Under the pieces are notes generated by a model, which was not told where the DNA came from, ran no database searches, and saw nothing but the letters and a program-made list of their open reading frames with translations. Made by a program: the position numbers and the translations under genes. Shown here piece after piece: positions 26,549 to 35,164 of a stretch of DNA of 64,000 nucleotides (within the stretch, counting starts at the first letter, position 1; every line of letters begins with the position of its first letter). The DNA is taken from positions 186,001 to 250,000 of the forward strand of contig CAWHVB010000008.1 of assembly GCA_963832715.1 (NCBI GenBank), written 5' to 3'. Source of the stretch: DATFVA01 sp963832715 (GTDB taxonomy: Bacteria; Bacteroidota; Ignavibacteria; Ignavibacteriales; Ignavibacteriaceae).

Positions 26549-28159
26549 ATGATAAATAAGTCCTTACAACTAATGAAGTACAGCTGGTTAATTATATTTT
26601 TAACCTCGATCTCATATTCTCAATATGCCCCCGACCCTGGTTTCGGCAGTAATGGTGTAGCCCAGGTTGATTTTGGTCCTAATTTCAATGATTCTCCCAA
26701 TGATATGATTCTATTGCCCGACAATAAGCTCCTGGCTGCCGGGATTAGTATAAATTCCTTCGAGTATTATATAGCTATTACCCGTCTGCTTCCGGACGGG
26801 AAGATTGACTCTTCTGGTTTTGGAATAAATGGCAAAACACTCCTTCATTTTGTCCTGAGAGATCAGGCAAATGATATTGAGCTTCAGGCAGATAATAAAA
26901 TCGTTGTGGCCGGTACTGAAGCAGAGGGAAATGGGGGCAGCCAGATTACTCCTGCACTTTATCGCTTTGAAGCGGATGGAAGTCTGGATACTTCTTTTGC
27001 CGACAGCGGGAAAATAGCTATCCGGTTTGATAACATTTCGAGCGGTGAGTTTTACGGGGTTTCGGTTCAGCACGATGGAAAAATATTAGTGGCGGGAAAT
27101 AGTACCGGAAACATAAATGGAGGTACTTCCGGGTTCGGCGCTATGCGGTTTCTCCCGGATGGCAGTATAGATACATCTTATGGATCAAATGGTAAAGCAC
27201 GTATAGTGGAAAGTATTGCATTTCATCCAGTTGCTTGCTTGTTCTTATCAGATACCGGAATTGTAATGTGCACAGTAGCATTAATAAATAGTATAGAGCA
27301 GTTTGTACTCGCTAAGATGGATAGCCTGGGCAGCAGGGATACCACATTCGGTGATAACGGATTTTTGGCGACCGGAATTCCTTCAATTTATAATAACGCA
27401 GCTGGGGAAACCCTTGCATTAACAAACGAAAATAAAATTATTTTAGCCGGGACAACACGCGATTCCATTAACCAAAATCAGTTTTCAATATTTCGGTTCT
27501 CTCTTGAGGGTTCTCTTGATCCTTCATTTGGTACAAACGGCAGAACCGATATAAAATTCAGTAATAATGATGTTGTTTACGACATGAAAATAGATCAAAA
27601 CAACAAAATCCTTCTTGCAGGGCAGGCGGTTAATGAAGCTGGACTTGCACGTCTAAATCCCGATGGTTCGCCTGATACTTCATTTGCACCGGCCGGAAAG
27701 CTCAGTATAAATTTGAATAATAACCTGGGAACACACTATTTAACTTCCTGTCTGCCCATGCTGAATGGAGATATTCTTGCAGGAGGATATGATTTCGCCA
27801 GTAATGCGGGTAATTTCATTCTGACGAAACTAACAATGGGAACAACAGGAATTGAATCGAACAGCAATATACAGCCGACGAATTTTAAACTCTTGCAAAA
27901 TTATCCTAACCCATTCAACCCATCTACTAGAATAGATTTTAATCTTCCTTCCGAAAGTTATGTGAAAGTAAACGTTTATAATCTGCTTGGAGAAAAAGTA
28001 CAGGAATTGCTTAACAGCCGTGAATCAGCTGGTAAGCATTCTTCATACTTTAATGCCGCCGGACTTGCTTCAGGTGTGTATATATACCAGGTAACCGCTA
28101 AACCTGTTGCTGGAAATAATTTTTACAGAGCAGAGATGAAAATGGTTCTTCTTAAATGA
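26549..28159 (+). CDS. T9SS-secreted delta-60-repeat protein
   Basis: A 536-residue protein from the ATG at 26549, which has AGGTGG just upstream and leads into the signal peptide (LMKYSWLIIFLTSISYSQ). An ATG 13 codons earlier lacks both. Residues about 30-420 hold repeated 'delta-60' units: 'D.xFGxxGkxxxxF......D.a..ixxqxDgKIlvAGxxxx.....f.laRlxpDGsxD' (for example LDTSFADSGKIAIRF, HDGKILVAGNS, LPDGSIDTSYGSNGKARI). These are probably propeller blades. A T9SS type A CTD starts near residue 447 (LQNYPNPFNPSTRIDF) and ends MKMVLLK, the longer subtype. Function unknown. It is the last gene of the cargo island and is convergent with a lipoprotein gene across a bidirectional terminator. Confidence 0.9.
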   Translation: MINKSLQLMKYSWLIIFLTSISYSQYAPDPGFGSNGVAQVDFGPNFNDSPNDMILLPDNKLLAAGISINSFEYYIAITRLLPDGKIDSSGFGINGKTLLHFVLRDQANDIELQADNKIVVAGTEAEGNGGSQITPALYRFEADGSLDTSFADSGKIAIRFDNISSGEFYGVSVQHDGKILVAGNSTGNINGGTSGFGAMRFLPDGSIDTSYGSNGKARIVESIAFHPVACLFLSDTGIVMCTVALINSIEQFVLAKMDSLGSRDTTFGDNGFLATGIPSIYNNAAGETLALTNENKIILAGTTRDSINQNQFSIFRFSLEGSLDPSFGTNGRTDIKFSNNDVVYDMKIDQNNKILLAGQAVNEAGLARLNPDGSPDTSFAPAGKLSINLNNNLGTHYLTSCLPMLNGDILAGGYDFASNAGNFILTKLTMGTTGIESNSNIQPTNFKLLQNYPNPFNPSTRIDFNLPSESYVKVNVYNLLGEKVQELLNSRESAGKHSSYFNAAGLASGVYIYQVTAKPVAGNNFYRAEMKMVLLK

Positions 28160-28190
28160 CAGCAGATTGATCTAAAATATTGCTCTCCAT

Positions 28191-28236
28191 AAAAAACCCC
28201 CGGCGTCGCAAGTGTTTATAAGCCGGGGGTTTTTGC
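28191..28236. terminator. Bidirectional terminator
   Basis: AACCCCCGGC / GCCGGGGGTT 10-bp stem, with A6 on the left and T5 on the right, between the convergent genes ending at 28159 and 28243. Confidence 0.9.
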
Positions 28237-28242
28237 TGATAA

Positions 28243-29025
28243 TTAAAGATTTATTGTTCCGATGTCTGTATTACTGCCTGCAGTAACTTCTACGCCTGCT
28301 ACCAAAGTATCACGGTATGCAATATTATTCGGATTAATATGAACATCGTATGTCCCGGCAGGGAGCGTCATAAGTCCGAAAAATCCTCCGCTGTTTGGAA
28401 ATGTTGAAATGGTATCAGCACCGGTCACCGTCCATATATGTGCGTCGGCATCCAAAGGCAAAACCTGTCCTGAAATAGAACCTGAGGTAACCACAGGCAT
28501 CACACGTATAACAGGATTCATCATATATACGCCGTTTCCGGTAACGTGTATCGACTGCTCGGCATTAAAATCCAGCATAAGTTCATAGAGATTACCGGGT
28601 TCAATATCAAATTCATGATTAAGTTTTATACCTGTCTGCATTCCGCTAGGAATAACTAACGGAAAAGTATCGCCGTTTACCACTACATTGCTTCCCTCAC
28701 CAAGAATGAGCCGGATCTGGGTATAATGACCTGCCGTAAGGAAAGTATCACCCAGAACGACGCTGGCGCCATTGGTTAACTGAAGAAGATCATAGGTGTG
28801 AGGCACAGGATTTACAACCATCCAGCTTCCCTCGGAACTGTCAGCCATATGAACTTCAACACGCGTTACGACAATATTGACCTGGTCGTATTGTGCCGGG
28901 GAGTCCACCATAGAGATCTTTAATTGTCCCTGGCCGCTGTTGGCGGGGTTAGTTGAATTATCTTCCGAACAGCCTGTATAGAAAAAGAGAAGTATAACAG
29001 GTATTATATAGATTAGTTTTTTCAT
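28243..29025 (-). CDS. DUF4382-domain lipoprotein
   Basis: A 260-residue lipoprotein from the ATG at 29025. An in-frame ATG five codons upstream (29040) is possible, but neither has a clear ribosome-binding site and 29025 gives the compact signal MKKLIYIIPVILLFFYTGC. The lipobox is YTGC, with Cys near residue 19. A DUF4382 domain follows (about 35-165): GQLKISMVDSPAQYDQVNIVVTRVEVH, then 'YDLLQLTNGASVVLGDTFLTAGHYTQIRL' and LMLDFNAEQSIHV. The C-terminal part is a carboxypeptidase-regulatory-like beta sandwich (GSISGQVLP...GTYDVHI). The function of DUF4382 is unknown. The protein should be anchored in the outer or inner membrane facing the periplasm or surface. Confidence 0.85.
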   Translation of the reverse strand: MKKLIYIIPVILLFFYTGCSEDNSTNPANSGQGQLKISMVDSPAQYDQVNIVVTRVEVHMADSSEGSWMVVNPVPHTYDLLQLTNGASVVLGDTFLTAGHYTQIRLILGEGSNVVVNGDTFPLVIPSGMQTGIKLNHEFDIEPGNLYELMLDFNAEQSIHVTGNGVYMMNPVIRVMPVVTSGSISGQVLPLDADAHIWTVTGADTISTFPNSGGFFGLMTLPAGTYDVHINPNNIAYRDTLVAGVEVTAGSNTDIGTINL

Positions 29026-29040
29026 TTTCGCACCATTCAT

Positions 29041-29427
29041 ATTATTGATGTATTTTAGTAGAGCGTATATTTTATTGATAATTTAATGCAGGGTTAATGT
29101 TTCGAATCACTATTCATGAATCCGGGAAATCGTTCGTTTATGATGTTTAACAGATATTGTATCATAGATTTGTTTTCATCTTATTCTATTGGAAAAAAGA
29201 CAAATTCCCCTTCAGGATGAAATTTATTGACTGAATGAATGTGTATGCGCCTTATTATGAGAATTAGTTTGTGATGAATTTCTCCCGATATAAAAATTTC
29301 GGCTTATTATGTAATGTATATGACAATCCTGCCGGACAGCTTGTGTAAAACGGCTTGTATGAAAAGGAAAAAATTTCGCAGAAATGCAGATAAATCATAT
29401 AACCAAATAAGAAAAAATTAGTTCATA
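29041..29427. other. Divergent intergenic region with a short direct repeat
   Basis: 387 bp between divergent genes. The only structure I can support is an imperfect 14-15-bp direct repeat near 29337-29365 (AGCTTGTGTAAAA and GGCTTGTATGAAAA), about 65 bp upstream of the GTG start of the AEC transporter gene. It is a possible operator. Confidence 0.4.
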
Positions 29428-30372
29428 GTGCAGAATTTAATTGTAGTTGCGGGCCTGGTTGCCCCGGTTTTTTTGATTGTTGCTTTGGGTTATTTCCTGA
29501 AAAAACTGGGGATGATAAATGATAATTTTGTAAAGCTGTCTTCAAGAATTGTTTTTTCTGTTTCGCTTCCTGCCCTTATCTTTATTGAAATCTCAAAAAC
29601 CGATCTGACACGGATTCTCAACCTGGAACTTATAGGTTTTTCCTATATAGGGACCCTGTTAACATTTTTAATTGTGTGGCTGATATCAATCCTTGCTGTC
29701 AAAACAGCCACAGACAGGACCGTATTTATTCAGGGAAGTTTCAGAGGAAACTTTGCTGTTATCGGGTTGGCGTTAATCGCCAACGTCTACGGAGTAGATA
29801 ATCTTGGAAAAGCATCTCTTCTCCTTGCATTCACGATACCATTATACAACACCCTCTCAGTAATCGCCTTAACAGTCCCGCTGAGAAAAGAACGGCAAAT
29901 GAATATTGGTCATACCGTATTCGAAATTGTCAGGAATCCCCTTATTCTGGCTGTAATATTTTCATTACCGTTATCGTACTTTAAGATAGAACTTCCGTTT
30001 ATTGCAGAGCGTACAATTAATTATCTCGCGGCTCTTGCACTGCCTCTCGCACTTCTCGGCATAGGGGGATTTATGAATTTCAAAGAAATAAAGAAAGGGT
30101 TTAAACTTTCTGTCTTTTCATCAGTACTGAAATTAATATTCTTCCCATTAGTAATGACTTACGGGGCTTACCTTTTCGGCTTCAGGGGATATGATCTCGG
30201 CATATTGTTTATCCTGTTCGCCTGTCCTACAGCCATCGCGAGTTTTAGTATGGCTGAAGCGATGGGTTCAAACAGTAAACTGGCAGCCAATATTTTACTG
30301 ATGACAACCCTGGCCTCACTAATTACAATTACTGCCGGTCTTTTTATATTAAAACAATATAATCTTATCTGA
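29428..30372 (+). CDS. AEC-family (auxin efflux carrier-like) transporter
   Basis: A 314-residue integral membrane protein with about ten transmembrane helices. Family features: the opening VAGLVAPVFLIVALGYFLKK with LGMINDNFVKLSSRIVFSVSLPALIF, the SFRGNFAVIGLAL segment (family 'RG' motif) at about 95-107, and the repeated second half with ACPTAIASFSMAEAMGSNSKLAA. AEC proteins move organic acids or other small carboxylates across the inner membrane. The predicted start is GTG, with no good ribosome-binding site; no in-frame ATG upstream gives a better start. Confidence 0.85.
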   Translation: MQNLIVVAGLVAPVFLIVALGYFLKKLGMINDNFVKLSSRIVFSVSLPALIFIEISKTDLTRILNLELIGFSYIGTLLTFLIVWLISILAVKTATDRTVFIQGSFRGNFAVIGLALIANVYGVDNLGKASLLLAFTIPLYNTLSVIALTVPLRKERQMNIGHTVFEIVRNPLILAVIFSLPLSYFKIELPFIAERTINYLAALALPLALLGIGGFMNFKEIKKGFKLSVFSSVLKLIFFPLVMTYGAYLFGFRGYDLGILFILFACPTAIASFSMAEAMGSNSKLAANILLMTTLASLITITAGLFILKQYNLI

Positions 30373-30443
30373 TTTCTTTTTTATCGCGCAAACAGTATAT
30401 TCTAATCAATTCAATTTGATCTTTTTTAAGGGAGAGGAATCCT

Positions 30444-30677
30444 ATGGAAAAAACTATACGCGGACTTAAAATAATTATCGATGAGGACATGTGTATAGGT
30501 ACAGGCAACTGCATAAGAGTTGCCGGTGAGGTTTTCGAGTTAGATAATCAAAAAATTGTTACTTTCAAACCGGATATTGGTGAGATTGAGCAGAGGATGC
30601 TGATAGAAGCCTGTTCAGTTTGCCCGGTAAATGCATTATCAGCAATAGATGAAAAAGGGAAACAGCTGGTTCCATAA
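30444..30677 (+). CDS. Short ferredoxin with CxxTxxC ... CxxCP cluster motif
   Basis: A 77-residue electron carrier. Family opening LKIIIDEDMCIGTGNCIRVAGEVFELD, then ACSVCPVNAL. In single-cluster ferredoxins the first motif is usually CxxCxxC; here the middle position is Thr (C17-I-G-T20-G-N-C23). The second motif is CSVCP with an additional Cys before the usual CP. The cluster could be a 3Fe-4S, or a 4Fe-4S using the extra Cys; sequence alone cannot decide. Partners of such ferredoxins are often cytochromes P450 or other oxidoreductases, but none is adjacent. A GGGAGAGG ribosome-binding site precedes the ATG. Confidence 0.85.
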   Translation: MEKTIRGLKIIIDEDMCIGTGNCIRVAGEVFELDNQKIVTFKPDIGEIEQRMLIEACSVCPVNALSAIDEKGKQLVP

Positions 30678-30716
30678 GTATGTTGTATCAGGCACATTTG
30701 CACGATTAAATAATTA

Positions 30717-30724
30717 TATTTTTG
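30717..30724 (+). promoter_or_regulatory. Possible Bacteroidota-type promoter element TATTTTTG
   Basis: It matches the Bacteroidota -7 consensus TAnnTTTG, 27 bp upstream of the DinB-like start. A TTTG lies 16 bp further upstream, slightly closer than usual. AT-rich background makes chance matches common. Confidence 0.25.
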
Positions 30725-30750
30725 ACACTAAAAACCAGGAGGGCATAAGA

Positions 30751-31224
30751 ATGGATGAAAAAGTATTAACTAAAGAACTGATAAATCTTTTAAGTAAAGA
30801 ACAGGCTCACATTTCGCTTGAAAATTCTTTAACAGGATTGAAGCCCGAAAACAGGGCTAAGAAACCGAAAGAGGGGCTGCACTCAGTCTGGGATGAACTC
30901 GAGCATATAAGAATTACACAGGGAGATATATTAAAATATATGGTTGATCCTGAATGGAAATCCCCTTCCTGGCCGGATGAATACTGGCCGGCTGACACAG
31001 AAAAGGTTTCCGATGAAGAATGGAATAACACTCTTAAACAGTGTATTTCCGATAGGGATGAAATGCTGAAAATTATTAAAACCCAAGGAAGTGATATAAC
31101 TGATTCTATCCCTCATGCACAGGTACATACCTATTTAAGGGAAGTTCTGATAACAGCACAGCATAATTCTTATCATATAGCGCAGATCGCCCTGATAAGA
31201 AAAATGATCGGCGACTGGAAATAA
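30751..31224 (+). CDS. DinB-like / YfiT-type four-helix metal-binding protein
   Basis: A 157-residue protein starting at the ATG at 30751, which has an excellent AGGAGGG ribosome-binding site. A longer frame from 30649 overlaps the ferredoxin gene and is not favoured. The DinB superfamily is indicated by the spacing of His residues for a metal site: His in LHSVWDELEHIRI (about 44 and 51) and the late HNSYH pair (about 139-143, AQHNSYHIAQI). These helical-bundle proteins include thiol-dependent transferases and stress-induced proteins; the substrate is unknown. The end of the protein (IALIRKMIGDW) is typical of the family. Confidence 0.8.
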   Translation: MDEKVLTKELINLLSKEQAHISLENSLTGLKPENRAKKPKEGLHSVWDELEHIRITQGDILKYMVDPEWKSPSWPDEYWPADTEKVSDEEWNNTLKQCISDRDEMLKIIKTQGSDITDSIPHAQVHTYLREVLITAQHNSYHIAQIALIRKMIGDWK

Positions 31225-31276
31225 TCAGCTGGTTCACCCGGCCTGAACCTCTTCATTAATTTAACTGAATTCTTCT

Positions 31277-33385
31277 ATGTTTGAAGCAATAAAAAAGCGG
31301 AAGTTAAAAAAAGAACTAAAACTGCTTGATGTATATGCTATAGCTACGGGTACTACACTGAGCAGCGGATTGTTTCTTCTTCCAGGACTGGCAGCCGCTA
31401 TAGCAGGACCGGCAATTGTGCTTGCCTACATCCTTGCGATTGTTCCCCTTATCCCCGCTATGTTCAGCGTCGTTGAACTTGCTACTGCCATGCCGAGGGC
31501 CGGAGGTGTCTACTTTTTTATGGATAGGACACTTGGACCAATGTTCGGAACTATCGGCGGTCTTGGTACCTGGTTTGCACTAATATTAAAAGTTTGTTTT
31601 GCCCTGATCGGAATGGGAGCATATATAGCTCTGTTTATTCCCTCCGTTTCGATTGTTCCTGTGGCAGTTGCACTTGCAATCCTGATAGGAATACTGAATC
31701 TGTTCAGCGTGAAAGGTACCGGCAAACTCCAGGTAATTCTAGTAATGGTTCTGCTTGCCATCCTTGCTGTTTTTTTGGCAGGTGGAGTACCTCAAATAAA
31801 TTTTTCCAACTTCAAAGGATTTCTTGATCCCGGGTTTAATGCAATCTTTTCGGCTGCGGGACTTGTTTATATAAGTTATGTCGGTATTACCAAGGTGGCC
31901 AGTCTTTCCGAAGAGGTAAAAGATCCTGAAAGAAACCTTCCGCTGGGAATTTTTCTTTCTCTCGGAACTTCTTTCCTTGTGTATGGTCTGGGTACGGCGA
32001 TTATGGTCGGTGTAATTCCAATGAATGAACTTATCGGTAATCTTACTCCTGCTGCGGCTGCGGCTGAGAAATTCTTTGGACAGACAGGCGTGATTTTAAC
32101 TTCAATAGCTGCGATCATAGCTTTTATCTCTGTAGCTAATGCAGGAACTCTGAGTGCATCCCGATACCCTTTTGCAATGAGCCGTGATCATATAATGCCT
32201 CATATCTTTCAGAGACTATCACCCCTGGGAATTCCGTATGTATCAATCATCCTTACTATTGCAATAATTGTTGTAATAATTATTTTTTTCGAACCGACAA
32301 AAATTGCAAAGCTTGCAAGCGCCTTCCAGTTACTGATGTTTGCGTTTGTCTGCCTGGGGGTAATAGTAATGCGCGAAAGCCGGATAGAATCTTACGATCC
32401 CGGATTCAAATCACCGTTCTACCCATGGATGCAGCTTATAGGAATATTCACAGCTATTTTTCTGATATTTAAAATGGGGTGGCTGGCGATATCTTTTTCA
32501 TCAGCTTTAATTGCTGTAGCGGTTTTGTGGTACAGGTATTTTGCGTACGGCAAAGTACAGAGACAGGGAGCCGTCTATCATATTTTTGAACGGCTGGGAA
32601 GATCAAGGTATCCCGGACTTGACAGTGAGCTGAGAGGTATCTTAAAAGAAAAAGGATTAAGGGAAGCTGATCCGTTTGATGAAATCGTTACGAGAAGTTT
32701 TGTAATTGATATAAAGGAAAAAGCAGAATTCAGTGAAGTAGCCCGCCAGGCAGCGATTTTGTTTGAACAGGCTGTTTATGTAGATGCTGATACCCTTGCA
32801 AATAAGTTTAATGAAGGTACAAAAATAGGTCTGACGCCTGTTACTCATGGAATAGCACTGCCTCATTTCAGATTGGAAAATATCTCACAGGCAGAGATGG
32901 TGCTTGTAAGGGCGCTGAACGGGGTGCATATAAATTTTAATAACCCTATTACCGGCACGCAGGATGATGAGGCAGTGGTTAAAGCACTATTTTTCCTGGT
33001 AAGTCCTGAAAAGGATCCTACGCAGCATCTGCGGATCCTTGCACAAATTGCCGGAAGGGTTGACGATGATAATTTTACCGCAGAATGGGAGAAGGCGGGG
33101 AACGATCAGGAACTTAAAGAAGCACTCCTTCACGATGAAAGGCTGCTGATGGTACATATAAATAAGCATGAATCCTCATCGTTCTTAATAAATAAAGCAC
33201 TGCGTGAAATAAATATCCCAAAAGGATGCCTGGTTGCTTTTCTCCGGCGGGAAGGGGAAACGATAGTCCCGAACGGCAGTACTGCTTTTAAAGACGGAGA
33301 TTACCTCACAGTTATCGGCGATCCGAATAGTCTTGATGAACTGAAAAAATATATTGAAAATTTTCAGCCGGTTAAGAAGCATTAA
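31277..33385 (+). CDS. APC-family permease fused to PTS EIIA-like and TrkA_C domains
   Basis: A 702-residue protein with three modules. Residues 1-430 form an APC amino-acid/polyamine permease (about 12 helices; opening LKLLDVYAIATGTTLSSGLFLLPGLAA carries the helix-1 GxxxxxGLF unwinding motif). Residues about 465-615 match a PTS EIIA type-2 (mannitol/fructose) domain, including the phosphorylatable-His context GIALPHFR (His near 530). Residues about 620-700 resemble a TrkA_C/RCK_C ligand-binding domain (LINKALREINIPKGCLVAFLRREGETIVPNGSTAFKDGDYLTVIGD). The fusion suggests amino-acid transport gated by nucleotide or small-molecule binding and perhaps by PTS phosphorylation. Whether any PTS exists in this organism is not visible here. 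No strong ribosome-binding site is present. Confidence 0.85.
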   Translation: MFEAIKKRKLKKELKLLDVYAIATGTTLSSGLFLLPGLAAAIAGPAIVLAYILAIVPLIPAMFSVVELATAMPRAGGVYFFMDRTLGPMFGTIGGLGTWFALILKVCFALIGMGAYIALFIPSVSIVPVAVALAILIGILNLFSVKGTGKLQVILVMVLLAILAVFLAGGVPQINFSNFKGFLDPGFNAIFSAAGLVYISYVGITKVASLSEEVKDPERNLPLGIFLSLGTSFLVYGLGTAIMVGVIPMNELIGNLTPAAAAAEKFFGQTGVILTSIAAIIAFISVANAGTLSASRYPFAMSRDHIMPHIFQRLSPLGIPYVSIILTIAIIVVIIIFFEPTKIAKLASAFQLLMFAFVCLGVIVMRESRIESYDPGFKSPFYPWMQLIGIFTAIFLIFKMGWLAISFSSALIAVAVLWYRYFAYGKVQRQGAVYHIFERLGRSRYPGLDSELRGILKEKGLREADPFDEIVTRSFVIDIKEKAEFSEVARQAAILFEQAVYVDADTLANKFNEGTKIGLTPVTHGIALPHFRLENISQAEMVLVRALNGVHINFNNPITGTQDDEAVVKALFFLVSPEKDPTQHLRILAQIAGRVDDDNFTAEWEKAGNDQELKEALLHDERLLMVHINKHESSSFLINKALREINIPKGCLVAFLRREGETIVPNGSTAFKDGDYLTVIGDPNSLDELKKYIENFQPVKKH

Positions 33386-33453
33386 CTGGTAAGCGGCTAG
33401 CTGAAGTCTTTGCATTTTATCTTTACTTTGTAGACAAAAAATCCCGGAGAGGA

Positions 33454-33903
33454 ATGATTAAGAGAAAATTTGGACGAAATGATTTTGAAGTATCCGCAAT
33501 TGGATTCGGCGCAGGTCATATCGGCGGAAATGAATTATCCGATACTGATGCAGGCAGACTATTAAATTTTGCACTAGATAACGGGATAAACCTTTTTGAT
33601 ACTGCAAGAGGTTATGGATTATCAGAGGAAAGAATAGGGTCATTCCTTTCATACAGGAGAGAAGAATTTGTTCTTTCTACTAAAGTAGGTTATGGTATAC
33701 CGGGGTATAGTGACTGGACTTATGATATAATTTCAGCAGGGATAGATACAGCCCTTAAAAAACTCAGGACAGATTATATAGATATAGTCCACCTCCATTC
33801 CTGTTCAAAGGAAATACTTATTAAAGGAGAGGTGATGGATGCCCTCGATAAAGCAAAATCTTCCGGAAAGATCCTGGCAGACTGCTTATTCTGGCGAAAA
33901 TGA
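33454..33903 (+). pseudogene. Aldo/keto reductase, N-terminal part (frameshifted)
   Basis: 149 codons encode the first half of an aldo/keto reductase TIM barrel: FGRNDFEVSAIGFGAGHIGG, catalytic Asp in NLFDTARGYG with Tyr in RGYGLSEERIG, Lys in LSTKVGYG and His in IVHLHSC. The four catalytic-tetrad positions are therefore all present. After DALDKAKSSGKI the frame degenerates (LADCLFWRK) and stops. The second half continues in the +1 frame from about 33878. The ATG has a GGAGAGG ribosome-binding site. Either a recent single-base change or an assembly error explains this. Confidence 0.8.
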
Positions 33904-34333
33904 GGACCTGCATTATGCAGTTCATTGCGGGAGGTTTGACAGTATACAGACATCGGTAAACATAACAGATCAGAGGGATCTTGCTGATCTGATACCTAAA
34001 GCAAAGGAGAGCGGAATGGGTGTCATTGCTAAACGTCCGGTGGCGAATGCTTTGTGGAAGTATAATGAAAGACCTGGAGGAAATTATGCAGAAGAGTACT
34101 GGGTCCGCTGGCACAGGATGAATTTAAATTTTGATATAAAACCGGAGGAATTATTTATAAGGTTTTCTGCATTCGCACCCGGTGTGGATTCTGCGATACT
34201 CGGAACATCATCTGTTGAACATCTGAAAACAGCTCTCGATTCTGTTAAAAAGGGTAAGCTGCCGGATAATATATTTAATACTTTGAGAAATGCCTTCGCA
34301 GAAAATGATGATAACTGGATCGGGAAAAATTAG
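33839..34333 (+). pseudogene. Aldo/keto reductase, C-terminal part (out of frame)
   Basis: In the +1 frame, homology resumes at about 33877 with AYSGENEDLHYAVHCGRFDSIQ, then VNITDQRDLADLIPKAKESGMGVIAKRPVANALW and an FAPGVDSAILGTSSVEHLKTALDSV cofactor-binding end typical of aldo/keto reductases. The first ~13 codons of this frame (MPSIKQNLPERSW) overlap the first fragment and are not homologous. Joining the two fragments would give a protein of about 290 residues, close to the family's usual length. It is followed after 20 bp by the nitroreductase gene. Confidence 0.8.
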
Positions 34334-34353
34334 TTTTTAGAAATGGATAGGAA

Positions 34354-35019
34354 ATGAAAAATAAATTTATTCCTTTAGCCGGGTATAGCCGTCTTCCTGA
34401 ATTTGAGATGATCAGCAGGTCGGCTGATTTTTATGAAGAAGTCAGGAAAAGAAGAACGGTACGGGAATTCTCTGCTGAGCCTGTACCTGCTGAAGTAATA
34501 AGAAACTGTATAAAAGCAGCCGGCACCGCTCCCAGCGGCGCAAATCTCCAGCCCTGGCATTTTGTTATTGTCGAAAATAAAGAGATTAAGCATAAAATAA
34601 GGGAAGCGGCAGAGCAGGAGGAGAAAGAGTTCTACACCAAGCGTGCACCTGAAGAATGGCTTGAGGCCCTTGCTCCGCTCGGCACGGATGAAAATAAGCC
34701 GTTCCTTGATACCGCTCCTTACCTTATCGTCATTTTTTCAAAGAGCTATGATGTAAGGGAAGACGGCAGAAAGGTAAAACAATACTATTCAATGGAATCT
34801 ACGGGTATTGCGGCCGGAATTCTGATTACGGCATTGCACTTAGCTGGTTTAGCCTCACTTACTCATACTCCATCTCCGATGGGATTTCTGAATAAAATAT
34901 TGGAGCGTCCCGTTAATGAAAAACCTTTTTTGATCCTTGCGGCAGGTTATCCTGCTGAAGGAGTGAAGGTTCCCGATATTAAAAAGAAAAACTTTTCTGA
35001 GATCACTTCTTTCATTTGA
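34354..35019 (+). CDS. Nitroreductase-fold flavoprotein, iodotyrosine deiodinase (IYD)-like
   Basis: A 221-residue FMN protein. Nitroreductase fold: RRTVREFSAEPVP (FMN phosphate-binding Arg residues), GTAPSGANLQPWHFVIV and the late LILAAGYPAEG. The family is more specific than generic nitroreductase. The lid segment EEKEFYTKRAPEEW keeps the Glu and Tyr, and NKPFLDTAP the Lys, that in animal iodotyrosine deiodinase bind the amino-acid zwitterion of halotyrosine. The SLTHTPSPMG segment matches the IYD 'TTTP' region near the flavin N5. Thus reductive dehalogenation of halotyrosines is the best functional guess, from alignment by eye. An AGGA ribosome-binding site precedes the ATG, and the gene follows the broken aldo/keto reductase. 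Confidence 0.8.
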   Translation: MKNKFIPLAGYSRLPEFEMISRSADFYEEVRKRRTVREFSAEPVPAEVIRNCIKAAGTAPSGANLQPWHFVIVENKEIKHKIREAAEQEEKEFYTKRAPEEWLEALAPLGTDENKPFLDTAPYLIVIFSKSYDVREDGRKVKQYYSMESTGIAAGILITALHLAGLASLTHTPSPMGFLNKILERPVNEKPFLILAAGYPAEGVKVPDIKKKNFSEITSFI

Positions 35020-35058
35020 TCAGCATTTGTGGTTTCCGGTTTTGCTTTAGAAATCACA

Positions 35059-35074
35059 TTTATCCCGGGATAAA
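35059..35074. promoter_or_regulatory. Perfect 16-bp palindrome TTTATCCCGGGATAAA
   Basis: Located between the IYD-like gene (ends 35019) and the lipoprotein gene (starts 35165). It has no loop and no U-run, so it looks more like an operator for a dimeric regulator than a terminator. Confidence 0.4.
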
Positions 35075-35164
35075 CCCTTCACTATTCTGGTTTATTAAAC
35101 TTATATTAATTGAGACTGTCTAATAATATTAAAGGATATAAGTTCAATCCATATGGAAGAAAAG

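Noticed and set aside
30649..30750. Upstream extension of the DinB-like frame
   Set aside because: It overlaps the ferredoxin gene, lacks homology, and the ATG at 30751 has a far better ribosome-binding site.
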